Origin: Bradyrhizobium betae
GTDB taxonomy: Bacteria > Pseudomonadota > Alphaproteobacteria > Rhizobiales > Xanthobacteraceae
Length of the DNA: 64,000 bases
Assembly (NCBI RefSeq): GCF_004123905.1
Contig: NZ_MZXW01000004.1
Span: 1 to 64,000, forward strand
Reading direction: 5' to 3'
Below the pieces are notes generated by a model, which was given only the letters and a program-made list of their open reading frames with translations, searched no databases and was not told the origin of the DNA. Position 1 is the first letter of the stretch, and every line of letters starts with the position of its first letter. Of the stretch, positions 53,483-62,437 are shown one piece after another. The translations under genes were made by a program, and so were the position numbers.

Positions 53483-54484
53483 TCACGATCGCGAGGGTGC
53501 GCGGCCCGACGGTTCCGGAATCTGGCAAAAGCCTGTTCCGCCTCCCAGCGTCTGCGACGGGTGCTCTCCAAACATCGCGAAATAATACTGCGAAAAGCGC
53601 CCCAGTTCGTAGAAGCCTTGCCCCATCGCTACCGCTGCAATCGTCGTCAAGCCTGGAGCGCTTGCGCGCAGAATGGAATGCACAGCACACAGGCGCTTTT
53701 GCCGCAGAAAGGTGACGGGGCCCACCCCGAAGACCTCGTGGAAGGCGCGATGAAGAGTACGGCGTGACACTCCCGTCGCGGCGCAGATCTCGGAAACGTG
53801 GACCGGGCGCATGTCAGCCTCGTCAAGGTGCTCCTCAACCCTGCGGATGAGTCGTCTCGCCGAAGGAAGCCAGCCGGAGTCGTCGGGGGGCAAGGACGAC
53901 ATGACGTTGATCGCCATGCATTCGACGATCGCTCGCTTCCAGTATTCCGCAGTCGATGGCGTCAATCCATCCTTATGAGCGCGGAGATGTGACATGACTC
54001 CGACCAGACGGTGGGTCGCGATGGCGCCGGTTGCTCGATCCGCCCGGTAATGGCCACGGCTGCGCCAGGTGTCGGGATCGCTCAGCCTCGCTTCGCCGCC
54101 GAACAGGGAGGTGACCTCGCCGAGGTCGAAGCGCATGGCGGCGTAAGCGGACGCGCCGTGAAAAACTCCGTCATGCTCGAGCAGCGGCGGAATGACGAGC
54201 ACGTCGTTGAGCTGCATGTCGAACGACCAGTGGGCGACGCGCTCCTCGGCCGCGAGCAGCATGCCGATGATCAGCTTGTCGTCGCTGGAGACGCGCTGCG
54301 TGCGCATGCCGACGTTGAAAGTGCCGATGCTGAGCGAGAAATCGCCGATGCCGACATGCGACAACGATCCGCGCAACCGCCCGCGCCCGAGCTGCGTGAC
54401 GTCGACGTGCGAGCCGTGAACGGCCTGATGAAGGCCTTCGAAGCCGTCGAGCTTACGCGAATCAACCAGAAGGAATTGCCCCAT
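53483..54484 (-). CDS. AraC-family transcriptional regulator
   Basis: This 333-residue protein has a C-terminal AraC/XylS DNA-binding domain (residues about 215-315: VHVSEICAATGVSRRTLHRAFHEVFGVGPVTFLRQKRLCAVHSIL, then MGQGFYELGRFSQYYFAMFGEHPSQTL). The N-terminal sensing domain has no recognised enzyme motif. It converges on lysR with a 24-base gap and is divergent from the formylglycine-generating-enzyme gene. It probably regulates the sulfatase locus to its right, now damaged. Confidence 0.92.
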   Translation of the reverse strand: MGQFLLVDSRKLDGFEGLHQAVHGSHVDVTQLGRGRLRGSLSHVGIGDFSLSIGTFNVGMRTQRVSSDDKLIIGMLLAAEERVAHWSFDMQLNDVLVIPPLLEHDGVFHGASAYAAMRFDLGEVTSLFGGEARLSDPDTWRSRGHYRADRATGAIATHRLVGVMSHLRAHKDGLTPSTAEYWKRAIVECMAINVMSSLPPDDSGWLPSARRLIRRVEEHLDEADMRPVHVSEICAATGVSRRTLHRAFHEVFGVGPVTFLRQKRLCAVHSILRASAPGLTTIAAVAMGQGFYELGRFSQYYFAMFGEHPSQTLGGGTGFCQIPEPSGRAPSRS

Positions 54485-54986
54485 GGCTGTACCTTGTTAC
54501 TCAAGCGCGACAAATATGCGGCAGTCAGCAACGAAATACCACCACAACGCGAGGTGGATGTGGCGATCCAACCTCGCGTTTTGAGGCAAATCGTCGCCGA
54601 ATTTGATGTGAGGTATGCGCCGGATAACGCTGCGGGTTGGGGGATTTGCGACATGTGTCGTTAAGTCTCACCGATCGGCACGGCGTGCTGGCACAAACTG
54701 CACATCACAGCCGTCCAATCTTCGTATACCGTTTGCAACCTCAGCGATACGGGTTGAAAGCGCTCTGCGGATGCGGAGCGCACGCGGCAGGCGTTTTGCC
54801 GCGTGCTGAAGAAAAACCCGCGCGCAATAGGGAAGAGATGTTGACGCGACGCTGCATCTTCATCTCCAGCCCTGAGCACCAAGAAGAGGGGGACCAGACA
54901 ATGCGTCCAACGTGCCGGGCAGTGTGCTGTCGTCGAAGTCCGCTGAAGTCCGCGCCGTAGCGAATGCGCGTATCGGAGTTTCCACC
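54485..54986. other. Divergent intergenic region with a strong hairpin
   Basis: This 502-base gap lies between araC and the FGE gene. No convincing gene was found. It contains a short dyad CGACA-TG-TGTCG (54649-54660) and a perfect 10-bp inverted repeat, GCACGCGGCA and TGCCGCGTGC (54780-54806, 7-base loop). No T-run follows on either strand, so the latter is not a standard terminator. The upstream in-frame GTG at 54912 could lengthen the FGE gene into this gap. Confidence 0.5.
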
Positions 54987-56000
54987 ATGCTGCGGGCGGA
55001 CTCGGGTCATTGCGAGTGGCTGCCGGATGATGTGAAGACCGGCGAGATGGTCTTCATTCCGGGCGGGACCTTCCGCATGGGATCTGACCACCATTATCCC
55101 GAGGAGGCGCCGAGCCATCGCGTCTCCGTCGATGGCTTCTGGATCGACCGCACCTCCGTCACCAACCGGCAGTTCAAGCAATTCGTCAACGCGACCGGCC
55201 ATGTCACCGAAGCGCAGATCGTTCCGGACCCCAGGGACTATCCCGGCGCGCTGAAGGAGATGCTCTACGCGGGATCACTGGTGTTCTCCCCGCTGCCGCG
55301 CATCACCGATCTCACCGACTGGGGCCAATGGTGGAGCTTCATGCGCGGCGCCAATTGGCGTCATCCTTACGGCCCCGGCAGCAACATCAAGGGCCTCGAC
55401 GACCATCCGGTCGTGCACGTCTCCTACAGCGATGCGGCTGCCTATGCGCGCTGGGCTGGCAAGGATCTGCCGACGGAAGCCGAATGGGAATTCGCCGCGC
55501 GCGGCGGCCTGGAGGCCGAGGAGTTCGCCTGGGGCGATGCGCTGATGCCGGGCGGAAAGCACATGGCCAATATCTGGCAGGGCAACTTTCCTGTCCAGAA
55601 TCTCGGCGAGGATGGGTTCGAGCGTACCTCGCCGGTCATGGCGTTCCCTCCGAACGGCTACGGCCTCCACGACATGATCGGCAATGTCTGGGAGTGGACG
55701 TCAGACTGGTGGTCGGCAAAGCATCAGGCCGACGCCGCAAAAGCGTGCTGCATTCCGAGCAATCCCCGCGGAGGCCGCGAGGAGGCGAGCTGTGATCCAT
55801 GTCAACCAACCATACGCATTCCGCGCAAAGTCTTGAAAGGCGGCTCGCATCTGTGCGCTCCCAATTATTGCCGCCGCTACCGCCCCGCGGCGCGGCACGC
55901 CGAGCCGATCGATACCTCGACGAGCCATGTCGGATTCAGGTGCGTGGTGCGAATGCCCCCTGCCGCTCAACGCGAACGAGAGGGACCTGCTGCAACATAG
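54987..56000 (+). CDS. Formylglycine-generating enzyme (sulfatase-activating, SUMF1/FGE family)
   Basis: This 337-residue protein starts at ATG 54987 with GGAG upstream. The FGE-sulfatase fold is clear: [88 protein letters not shown]. The two active cysteines are Cys290 and Cys295 in [20 protein letters not shown] oxidises the cysteine of a CxAxR motif in sulfatases to formylglycine. The next gene, 10 bases away, is a sulfatase with that motif but truncated, so this activator appears to have lost its local substrate. Confidence 0.94.
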   Translation: MLRADSGHCEWLPDDVKTGEMVFIPGGTFRMGSDHHYPEEAPSHRVSVDGFWIDRTSVTNRQFKQFVNATGHVTEAQIVPDPRDYPGALKEMLYAGSLVFSPLPRITDLTDWGQWWSFMRGANWRHPYGPGSNIKGLDDHPVVHVSYSDAAAYARWAGKDLPTEAEWEFAARGGLEAEEFAWGDALMPGGKHMANIWQGNFPVQNLGEDGFERTSPVMAFPPNGYGLHDMIGNVWEWTSDWWSAKHQADAAKACCIPSNPRGGREEASCDPCQPTIRIPRKVLKGGSHLCAPNYCRRYRPAARHAEPIDTSTSHVGFRCVVRMPPAAQREREGPAAT

Positions 56001-56010
56001 GGAGTATCGC

Positions 56011-56712
56011 ATGAGCAGCGAATTGGAGAATAACAACAACCAGTCGCGGGCTGACAAATCGATCGATCGCAGACATCTTCTGTTGGCAACATCCTCCATC
56101 GTCGCCGCGGCGACGCTGACCTCCGAAGCCCTGGCTCAGGCGCAGAAGGCGGCGGGTGCGGCGCCTTTGCCGGCGTCCGGCCGCAAACCGAACATCCTCG
56201 TGATCTTCGGCGACGACATCGGCCAGACCAACGTCTCCGCCTATTCCTTCGGCGTGATGGGCTATCGCACTCCGAACATCGACCGCATCGCCAAGGAAGG
56301 CATGATGTTCACCAACTATTATGCCGAGCAAAGCTGTACGGCCGGGCGATCGTCGTTCATTACCGGACAATGCACGTTGCGCACGGGACTATCGAAGGTC
56401 GGCATCCCCGGTTCAGCCGTTGGCCTCCAGGCTCGGGACGTTACCATTGCCGGATTGCTGAAACCGATCGGCTACGCCACGGCCCAGTTCGGCAAGAACC
56501 ATCTCGGTGATCGCAACGAATATCTGCCGACCGTCCACGGCTTCGACGAGTTCTGCGGCAATCTCTACCACCTGAACGCCGAGGAAGACCCCGAGAAACG
56601 CTTCTATCCGCGCGATCCCGGCTCTCTGGAGAAATTCGGACCGCGCGGCGTCCTGCGCTGCAAGACGAAACGGCGCGCTTCAGTACCAGAATGGCATCGA
56701 CTTCCATGTTGA
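56011..56712 (+). pseudogene. Arylsulfatase, truncated (N-terminal third only)
   Basis: The frame starts at ATG 56011 behind AGGGAG, with a Tat-like signal ([18 protein letters not shown], residues 19-36). It carries metal-binding Asp68-Asp69 (FGDDIGQTN) and the formylglycine site Cys109 in SCTAGRS. It follows the sulfatase family through KFGPRGVL near residue 215, then runs into unrelated out-of-frame sequence and stops at 233 residues. Sulfatases of this type are normally about 500 or more. From about 56660 the DNA belongs to another gene in a different frame, so the 3' two thirds were deleted. The product lacks much of the active site and should be inactive. Confidence 0.88.
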
Positions 56713-57025
56713 CCGGGCGGCTTCGCAGTTCGTCAGCAAGAACGTCCATATCGGCATCGCCGGCTATTTTTTCCAGCAGCTTACCGGCGACAGCGGTCCC
56801 GGCGCCAAGCTCGGCGGCTTCAGGGGGCAGGCGGTCGGCATTGGTCCGCAGATCGGCTTCATGATTCCTATGTCCGACGGCTATCAGGGCTATCTCAACG
56901 TCAGGGGATACAAGGATCTGGAGGTCGAGAACCGCCCCAAGAGCTGGTCGACCTGGGTCACCTTCTCGGTCTCGCCGGCTGCGCCTACGCCAGCCGCAGC
57001 GAAGCCGATCGTGCGAAAATACTGA
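56660..57025 (+). pseudogene. C-terminal remnant of an outer-membrane channel gene (SphA/MetA phenol-degradation family)
   Basis: In the frame ending at TGA 57023-57025 the sequence reads [19 protein letters not shown], then IGIAGYFFQQLTGDSGPGAKLGGF, IGPQIGFMIPMSDGYQGYLN and a final beta-strand WSTWVTFSVSP. This matches the end of the PF13557-like outer-membrane proteins (family named for a phenol meta-pathway) often found beside arylsulfatase genes. There is no start; the 5' part is gone and the frame joins the sulfatase fragment at about 56650-56672. It is a deletion remnant. Confidence 0.8.
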
Positions 57026-57046
57026 GGGGAGGCTGCAACAGCTCCG

Positions 57047-59152
57047 ATGACCGGAGACAGAACCAACAAGCGCGCATTCAGCATCGGCTTCCGGACATCG
57101 ATCATCACGGTGTTCGTGGGCGTCGTGCTGCTTGTGGGCCTGACGCTAGTCTATCTCAGCTTCGAGCGCGTGACCGCGATCACGAGGACGGCGGCCTCCG
57201 GCTTCATCGAGAAGGTGGCGCAGCTCGGCGCCGATCATGTCGACGAGCAGTTCAAGAATGTCCGCGACAATCTCGACATCCTGTCCAGCCTGCCGCCGAT
57301 CCAGGAAGCCGACATCGTGGACAATTCGCGGCTCTACAGCCTGATGGCCGCGATGCTGCGTAACAACCCTCAGCTGTTTAATCTCTATGTCGGCTACGAG
57401 GACGGTTCGTTCATCGAGATGGACGTGATCGATCGCGCCAAGCCAGCGTTCAGGGCGAGCTTGAAAGTCGATCGGGATGCGGCGTTCCGGCTGGTCGTGA
57501 TCTCGCGCACGGCGGGCAGCGCGCCAGTCACACAATATCTATCCGAAAACCTCATTCAGGTCGCGGAGGTCGCCGGCTCAACCGGCTACGATCCGCGGCA
57601 GCGGCGCTGGTATGTCGAGGCGTTCGAGAACGACAAGACGCTGCTGACCGGCCCTTACGTCTTCTACGCCACGGGCGAGCCCGGCTATACGCTGCGGACG
57701 CCTCTGAAGGAGGGGCGCCGCGGGGTCGCCGCCGGCGATGTGCTGCTGAACCGGTTCGAGGACATGCTGGCTCAGCAGAAGCTCGGGCCGTCGGGGCTCG
57801 CCTTCCTGTTCAACGATGCCGAGCGCATCGTCGGTCATCCCGAGATGAATCGCCTGATGGCGGAGATCCCGGAGCGGCAGGACGACCTGCCGCAGCTCGG
57901 GGCGCTCAGGCTTCCCGCGCTGGCCCCGATCATCCGGTCCTGGCGTGACGGCGGGCCGGCTCAGCAATTCTTCGATGACGCCGCGGGCCGGACTTATATC
58001 GCGGCCGTCCACCGGCTCGAGACGGCCGGCTCGGCCAATGTCCGGCTCGCGATGGTCGCGCCGCTCGATGAATTCTATGCCCAGATTATCGACGAACGCC
58101 GCACGTTGTTCGCGCTGGCGCTGGCCTTTGTCGGGGCCACGCTTCCATTCGCGTTCTGGCTGGGATCGCTGATGGCACAGCCGCTGCGCAAGCTGGTCGA
58201 GGAGACCGACGCAATCCAGCGGTTCGAGATCGCGGAGCGGCCGCGCATCCATTCCGTCATCGCCGAGATCGAAGAGCTCGGTCGCTCGGTCTTCACCATG
58301 CGCAGCGTGGTCCGGAGTTTCGCCAGCTTCATCCCGCGCCAGATCGTGCAGCAGCTGATTGAGACCGGCTCCTCGCTCAGCCTTGGCGGCAGCAGGCGCG
58401 AGGTGACGGTGCTGTTCACCGACGTCGCCGACTTCACCGCCAAGACCGAGCGGACCGACCCCTCGCAGGTGATGATCTACACTTCGCGGTATTTCGCGGC
58501 GTTGTCGGACGAGATCATGCGGCACCACGGGACGATCGACAAATATATCGGCGATGCCGTAATGGCGTTCTGGAACGCGCCTGCAGATGATCCCGATCAC
58601 ACCATCAATGCCTGCCGCGCCATCCTGGCATGCCTTGCCGCGAATGATGCGCTCAACAAGGAGTTTCGGCGCGAAGGCTGGCCGCCTTACGACACGCGCT
58701 TTGGCCTGCATGTCGGGGATGCCGTGGTCGGCAATATCGGCTCGAGTGACCGGATGAACTATACGGCGCTCGGCGCCACCATCAACCTGGCGTCACGTCT
58801 CGAGGGGCTGAACAAGAATTACGGCACGCGCGTGCTGGTCAGCGCAGCCGTTCGCGCCCGCGTTGGCGATGCATTCCTGTTCCGGAGTGTCGACAGCATC
58901 AAGCCGAAGGGATTTGCCGACGCGATCGAGGTCAGCGAGCTCCGCGGCGAGTTCGCCAGGTCGAACGAGGCCGACGTTGCTATGTGCCGCCGTTGGGATG
59001 AGGTTTTCGCCTCGATCGTTCGGGACGGCCCGGCGGAGACGACCCTGGTCCGGCTCTCCGGATTCTTGCTCGACCATCCCAAGGACGAGATCGCGCTATT
59101 CCATGCTCAACGGTTTCGGTCCTCCGCCCACGATGCGGGGGCCACCGCATGA
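57047..59152 (+). CDS. Membrane-bound adenylate/guanylate cyclase with extracellular Cache domain
   Basis: This 701-residue protein has TM1 at about 17-38, a large periplasmic double-Cache-like domain (about 40-350, with YDPRQRRWY), TM2 at about 361-385, a HAMP-like linker, and a class-III cyclase domain (about 450-620). Catalytic residues seen are the metal-binding Asp459 (VLFTDVADF) and Asp503 (KYIGDAVMAFW), Lys499 for base recognition, and Asn580/Arg584 (ATINLASR). It makes cAMP or cGMP in response to a periplasmic ligand. It begins 21 bases after the channel remnant and overlaps the next gene, for a binding protein, by four bases. Confidence 0.93.
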   Translation: MTGDRTNKRAFSIGFRTSIITVFVGVVLLVGLTLVYLSFERVTAITRTAASGFIEKVAQLGADHVDEQFKNVRDNLDILSSLPPIQEADIVDNSRLYSLMAAMLRNNPQLFNLYVGYEDGSFIEMDVIDRAKPAFRASLKVDRDAAFRLVVISRTAGSAPVTQYLSENLIQVAEVAGSTGYDPRQRRWYVEAFENDKTLLTGPYVFYATGEPGYTLRTPLKEGRRGVAAGDVLLNRFEDMLAQQKLGPSGLAFLFNDAERIVGHPEMNRLMAEIPERQDDLPQLGALRLPALAPIIRSWRDGGPAQQFFDDAAGRTYIAAVHRLETAGSANVRLAMVAPLDEFYAQIIDERRTLFALALAFVGATLPFAFWLGSLMAQPLRKLVEETDAIQRFEIAERPRIHSVIAEIEELGRSVFTMRSVVRSFASFIPRQIVQQLIETGSSLSLGGSRREVTVLFTDVADFTAKTERTDPSQVMIYTSRYFAALSDEIMRHHGTIDKYIGDAVMAFWNAPADDPDHTINACRAILACLAANDALNKEFRREGWPPYDTRFGLHVGDAVVGNIGSSDRMNYTALGATINLASRLEGLNKNYGTRVLVSAAVRARVGDAFLFRSVDSIKPKGFADAIEVSELRGEFARSNEADVAMCRRWDEVFASIVRDGPAETTLVRLSGFLLDHPKDEIALFHAQRFRSSAHDAGATA

Positions 59153-60156
59153 ACAGTCGAGGTGTCAGTCGTCGGCAATTGTTGCGCCATGGCGGGGCGC
59201 TGGTGGCGGCGGCGTCGGCCTTCGCCGCGCCGGCTCTCGCGCAGGCCCGTAGCAGGATCCGGCTCGGCTATCTCCACGTCGTCGCCGTCGACGGACACAT
59301 CTGGACCGGGCTCGACCGCGGCTCATTCGACCGCGAGGGGATCGATTTCGAGTTGCACGAGTTCAACACCGGCCCTGAAGTCTTCGAAGCGATGGCACAC
59401 GGCGAGGTCGACATGGTCTCGGCCGGCGGCGTGATCTCCAACTATCTGGCGCTCGGCCGCGGCCGGGGCTTTCTCGTCAACGACATCGAGGTTGCAACCG
59501 CCCAGCTCTGGGTCCGGCCGGAACTCGGGGTGAGGGAGATAGCCGATCTCAGGGGCAAGCGGATCGCGACGACGATGAAGACCACTGCGCATATCTTCCT
59601 CGATCGCGCGCTGCGCGCCAACAACATCAATCCGTCCGAGGTCGAGATCGTCAATCGCAGCATGGCGGTCGCCGTCAAGGCGTTCATTGCCGGCGAGGTA
59701 CCGGCCGTGGCGCTCTGGGTGCCGTTCAATATCGCCGTCCGCGAGGCATTGCCGGATGCGGTCAGGCTGGTGGATGCGTCGGCCTTCTACCCGCAATCCG
59801 CCGTGCTCGGCGGCTGGGCCGCGCGGATGGATTATTATGCGGAGAACAGCGAGGTGCTGTCCCGGATCGTCCGCGCCTGGGCGGATGCGAACGACCACAT
59901 GGTCCGCAATCCGGCAGCCGCGGCGGAAGCGCTCCAGCTCCACTACACGCAGTCGCGTCCCGCCGACATCGCCGAAGCCCTCAGGGCCCAGAAGCTTTAC
60001 TCCTCGCGCGAATGGAAGCGGCTGTATGCCGACGGGACCGTCGTGAAGTGGCTCCAGCAAGTCAGTGATTTCTTCATGACGGATGCTGGCATCGCAGACT
60101 CGCTACGGGCCGCGGACTATTTCGACACGCGGCTCTATCTTTCGACGATCGGATAA
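59149..60156 (+). CDS. Orphan sulfonate/nitrate/taurine-type substrate-binding protein
   Basis: This 335-residue protein has a Tat-type signal (SRRQLLRHGG, then hydrophobic to FAAPALAQA near residue 34). The mature part is an SsuA/NrtA/TauA-like type-II binding fold: IRLGYLHVV, GPEVFEAMAHGEVDMVSAGGV, LRGKRIATTMKTTAHIFLDRAL. No permease or ATPase gene is near. The ATGA overlap with the cyclase gene implies a joint function, possibly presenting a ligand to the cyclase's Cache domain. The neighbouring sulfatase remnants suggest an organosulfur ligand (inference). Confidence 0.9.
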   Translation: MNSRGVSRRQLLRHGGALVAAASAFAAPALAQARSRIRLGYLHVVAVDGHIWTGLDRGSFDREGIDFELHEFNTGPEVFEAMAHGEVDMVSAGGVISNYLALGRGRGFLVNDIEVATAQLWVRPELGVREIADLRGKRIATTMKTTAHIFLDRALRANNINPSEVEIVNRSMAVAVKAFIAGEVPAVALWVPFNIAVREALPDAVRLVDASAFYPQSAVLGGWAARMDYYAENSEVLSRIVRAWADANDHMVRNPAAAAEALQLHYTQSRPADIAEALRAQKLYSSREWKRLYADGTVVKWLQQVSDFFMTDAGIADSLRAADYFDTRLYLSTIG

Positions 60157-60211
60157 GGGTGCTGTCCTGGTTCCGCTCATCCGGGTCAACGCTCGGATCC
60201 TTTGCCGCCCC

Positions 60212-60826
60212 TCATGATGCCAGTACAAGGCTCGCCATCATCAGGCCGATGGCTGCGATCCAGCCTCCAAGAGCACGAACGGCGATGGCCCGCCACGACG
60301 TCACGCTGTCCGCGTTTCGCTTGAATAGGACGGTCAGCGCCATTGTCAGCGTGATGGCTCCGTAGCCCACACAGGCCAATCCCGCCGCAAACAGCAGCCG
60401 ATCGGTTTCGGGCCCGAGCTCGGCGCCGTTTGCGGCACCCCGGATGACGGCAACTGCGAAAGCAATTGCGCACAGCACCAGCGTGGGGACTTGTGCGGCT
60501 GCCGCGAGCAGCATGCCTATCGCGAGCATCATTGTCGCGTCCGCGAGCTGCGTGGAAACCGTGGCGAAAACTGGCGCGAGAGACAAACCGACCAGCAGTC
60601 CGATCGGAAACACCGGGATGAGCCAGCGCCCCTTCGAGGCTCCGAGCGTACCAGCCAGCATACCGGTCGCGATCCAGAGAACGACATCCTGAAGATCGGT
60701 GAGGGGGTGCGATGCTCCCATGTAGAAATCGCCGAGGCGGGCCGCAACGATATGTGCATCGGCGGCGCTCGTGCCAGTCAGCAGTATCGCTGCCGCCATC
60801 AAGGCCCGTACGGGTTTCAGTTTCAT
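60212..60826 (-). CDS. HupE/UreJ-family membrane protein (third of three)
   Basis: This 204-residue protein starts at ATG 60826, overlapping the upstream gene stop as ATGA; the longer frame to 60949 is rejected. It has a signal-like first helix ending SAADAH, then about six hydrophobic helices. The His-rich start (AHIVAARLGDFYMGASHPLTDLQD) parallels HupE/UreJ proteins, which are thought to move nickel or cobalt, but it lacks the full HP..G.DH motif. It is probably a divergent member that works with the two neighbours. Confidence 0.8.
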   Translation of the reverse strand: MKLKPVRALMAAAILLTGTSAADAHIVAARLGDFYMGASHPLTDLQDVVLWIATGMLAGTLGASKGRWLIPVFPIGLLVGLSLAPVFATVSTQLADATMMLAIGMLLAAAAQVPTLVLCAIAFAVAVIRGAANGAELGPETDRLLFAAGLACVGYGAITLTMALTVLFKRNADSVTSWRAIAVRALGGWIAAIGLMMASLVLAS

Positions 60827-61428
60827 GCGACGGCTCCAAGGCCTTGAGCGAGGAAGTAGCAGCCGATCCCTGCGATACCAGCCCCAAGTCCCTGAATGAC
60901 GCGCTCGCCGGCGGGCCAGCGCGTCAGCGTGCCGATCGCGATGCCGCACAGGTGCAAGAGGCCGGTGGCGGTGACGAAGCCGATACCGTAGGCCAGCGCA
61001 TTCGCCGCGCGGGGAAGCTCGGCCCCGTGCGCATGACCGTGAAAGATCGCGAAGATCGCAACGACGAGAGCGGCCGCGGCAGAGGGCAGGCGCAGCCGGG
61101 CGGCAACGGCGACGCCCAGGATCACGGCCGAGAGGGCAATCATCACTTCCGGCATTGGAAGCGGAACATGCAGCACGCCCAGCACGCCGCCGACCGCCAT
61201 GACGAGCGGGAAGGTGATCGGCAGGATCCAGATTGCGGGCGCGCCGAGCTGCGCGCCCCAGATTCCGACGGCCACCATTGCGATCAAATGGTCGATGCCC
61301 GTGATCGGGTGAAGCAGGCCGCTGACGAGGCCGCCCGCTACGCCAGCCTGCTCGTGCGCGAGGGCCGGCTGCGTCAGTGCGAACGAGGCGATCGCGGCCG
61401 TGAGGACTCGGGGGACATGTAAGGACAT
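60823..61428 (-). CDS. HupE/UreJ-family membrane protein (second of three)
   Basis: This 201-residue protein starts at ATG 61428. A cleavable signal ends at PALAHE. Then come GLVSGLLHPITGIDHLIAMVAVGIWGAQLG (the HP-x5-DH metal-binding motif), IFHGHAHGAELP and further helices, which are the hallmarks of HupE/UreJ. These are linked to nickel or cobalt uptake for hydrogenase or urease, but neither enzyme is encoded in this window. It lies 16 bases after the third gene-family member and overlaps the next by four bases. Confidence 0.92.
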   Translation of the reverse strand: MSLHVPRVLTAAIASFALTQPALAHEQAGVAGGLVSGLLHPITGIDHLIAMVAVGIWGAQLGAPAIWILPITFPLVMAVGGVLGVLHVPLPMPEVMIALSAVILGVAVAARLRLPSAAAALVVAIFAIFHGHAHGAELPRAANALAYGIGFVTATGLLHLCGIAIGTLTRWPAGERVIQGLGAGIAGIGCYFLAQGLGAVA

Positions 61429-61444
61429 TGGATACGACTCTTGC

Positions 61445-62437
61445 TCAGATCGCGACGAACACGCGGGCCAGACGGCCGAAGAACCAGAACATCGACACCG
61501 ACCCAATGAGGTAGGCCGGAACGGCCTCGCCCCAGCGCGGCACGACGGCATCGAGCCGTCGGTGCGCCCAGATCAATGCGAGCACGAGCAGGACGAAGGC
61601 AAGCTGTCCGATCTCCACGCCGATGTTGAAGAACAGCAACGCTGCGGGAAGGAGGCGACGTTCGAGCCCAAGTCCGGCCAGCGCGCCTGCGAAGCCGATG
61701 CCGTGAACCAGGCCGAAGGTGAATGCGACAATCCAGGGATAGCGAGCGGTGAGCCCGGTCTCGCCGCGCTGCTGCTTGACGATTTCCACGCCGACGAACG
61801 CGATGCTCAACGCAATGCAGGCATTGAGCGGGCGTTCCGGCACGCCGATCAGGCCGAAAGCTGCCGCGGCAAGCGAGGCGCTGTGCCCGATGGTGAAGGC
61901 CGTGATCGTCTTTACCAGACGCCAGCCGCCGCCGACGATCCAGATCAGGCCCAGCACGAACAGCAGGTGATCGGCGCCGAGCAGAATGTGATCGATTCCG
62001 TAGTTCGCATAAGTCTTGGCCAGTTCGACCCATGCCTCGAGCGTCGGAGCGTCGGTGCCAAGGACAGTGACGACGGGATTGGCCGTCGAGATCGTGTAGC
62101 TGCGCGGTTCGCCCTCGATCGGGATGACCTTGATCAGGACGACCGACATATTGGAGCCGAGATTGGAGATAGTGATCGGACCGACCAGCCCCTTCTCGCC
62201 GCAGTTCATCTCGGGCAGGCGGAGAAAGCAGTGGGATGGCATCCGCAGATCGACCCGCGATGCGCCGATCGAGGGCTCGATGCTCCAGCGGCCGACAAAT
62301 GCGCCGGGACGGACCTCGCGGAATTCCAGCACGCCCATTGCCGCTTCATGCGCGCTGAGCGCCGAAGGCCGAAGGAGCGCCGTCAGGGCCAGGGTCAGGC
62401 CTAGCAGCGCCAATCGCAGATATCGGATCGCGCTCAC
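61445..62437 (-). CDS. HupE/UreJ-like membrane protein with N-terminal periplasmic domain (first of three)
   Basis: This 330-residue protein has a signal peptide ending ALSAHE near residue 30, then a soluble domain (about 30-140, FREVRPGAFVGRWSIEPS), then a HupE/UreJ-2-type membrane part with YGIDHILLGADHLLFVLGLI, TAFTIGHSASLAAAAFG and GLVHGIGFAGALAGLGL. Histidines in these helices are the likely metal ligands. The start overlaps the PPIase gene stop by four bases. It belongs with the two smaller family members that follow. Confidence 0.9.
   Translation of the reverse strand: MSAIRYLRLALLGLTLALTALLRPSALSAHEAAMGVLEFREVRPGAFVGRWSIEPSIGASRVDLRMPSHCFLRLPEMNCGEKGLVGPITISNLGSNMSVVLIKVIPIEGEPRSYTISTANPVVTVLGTDAPTLEAWVELAKTYANYGIDHILLGADHLLFVLGLIWIVGGGWRLVKTITAFTIGHSASLAAAAFGLIGVPERPLNACIALSIAFVGVEIVKQQRGETGLTARYPWIVAFTFGLVHGIGFAGALAGLGLERRLLPAALLFFNIGVEIGQLAFVLLVLALIWAHRRLDAVVPRWGEAVPAYLIGSVSMFWFFGRLARVFVAI

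Noticed and set aside
56011..57025. A simple frameshift in one sulfatase gene
   Set aside because: The sequence after about 56660 belongs to a different family (outer-membrane channel C-terminus), not to the rest of a sulfatase, so a deletion joining two genes explains it better.
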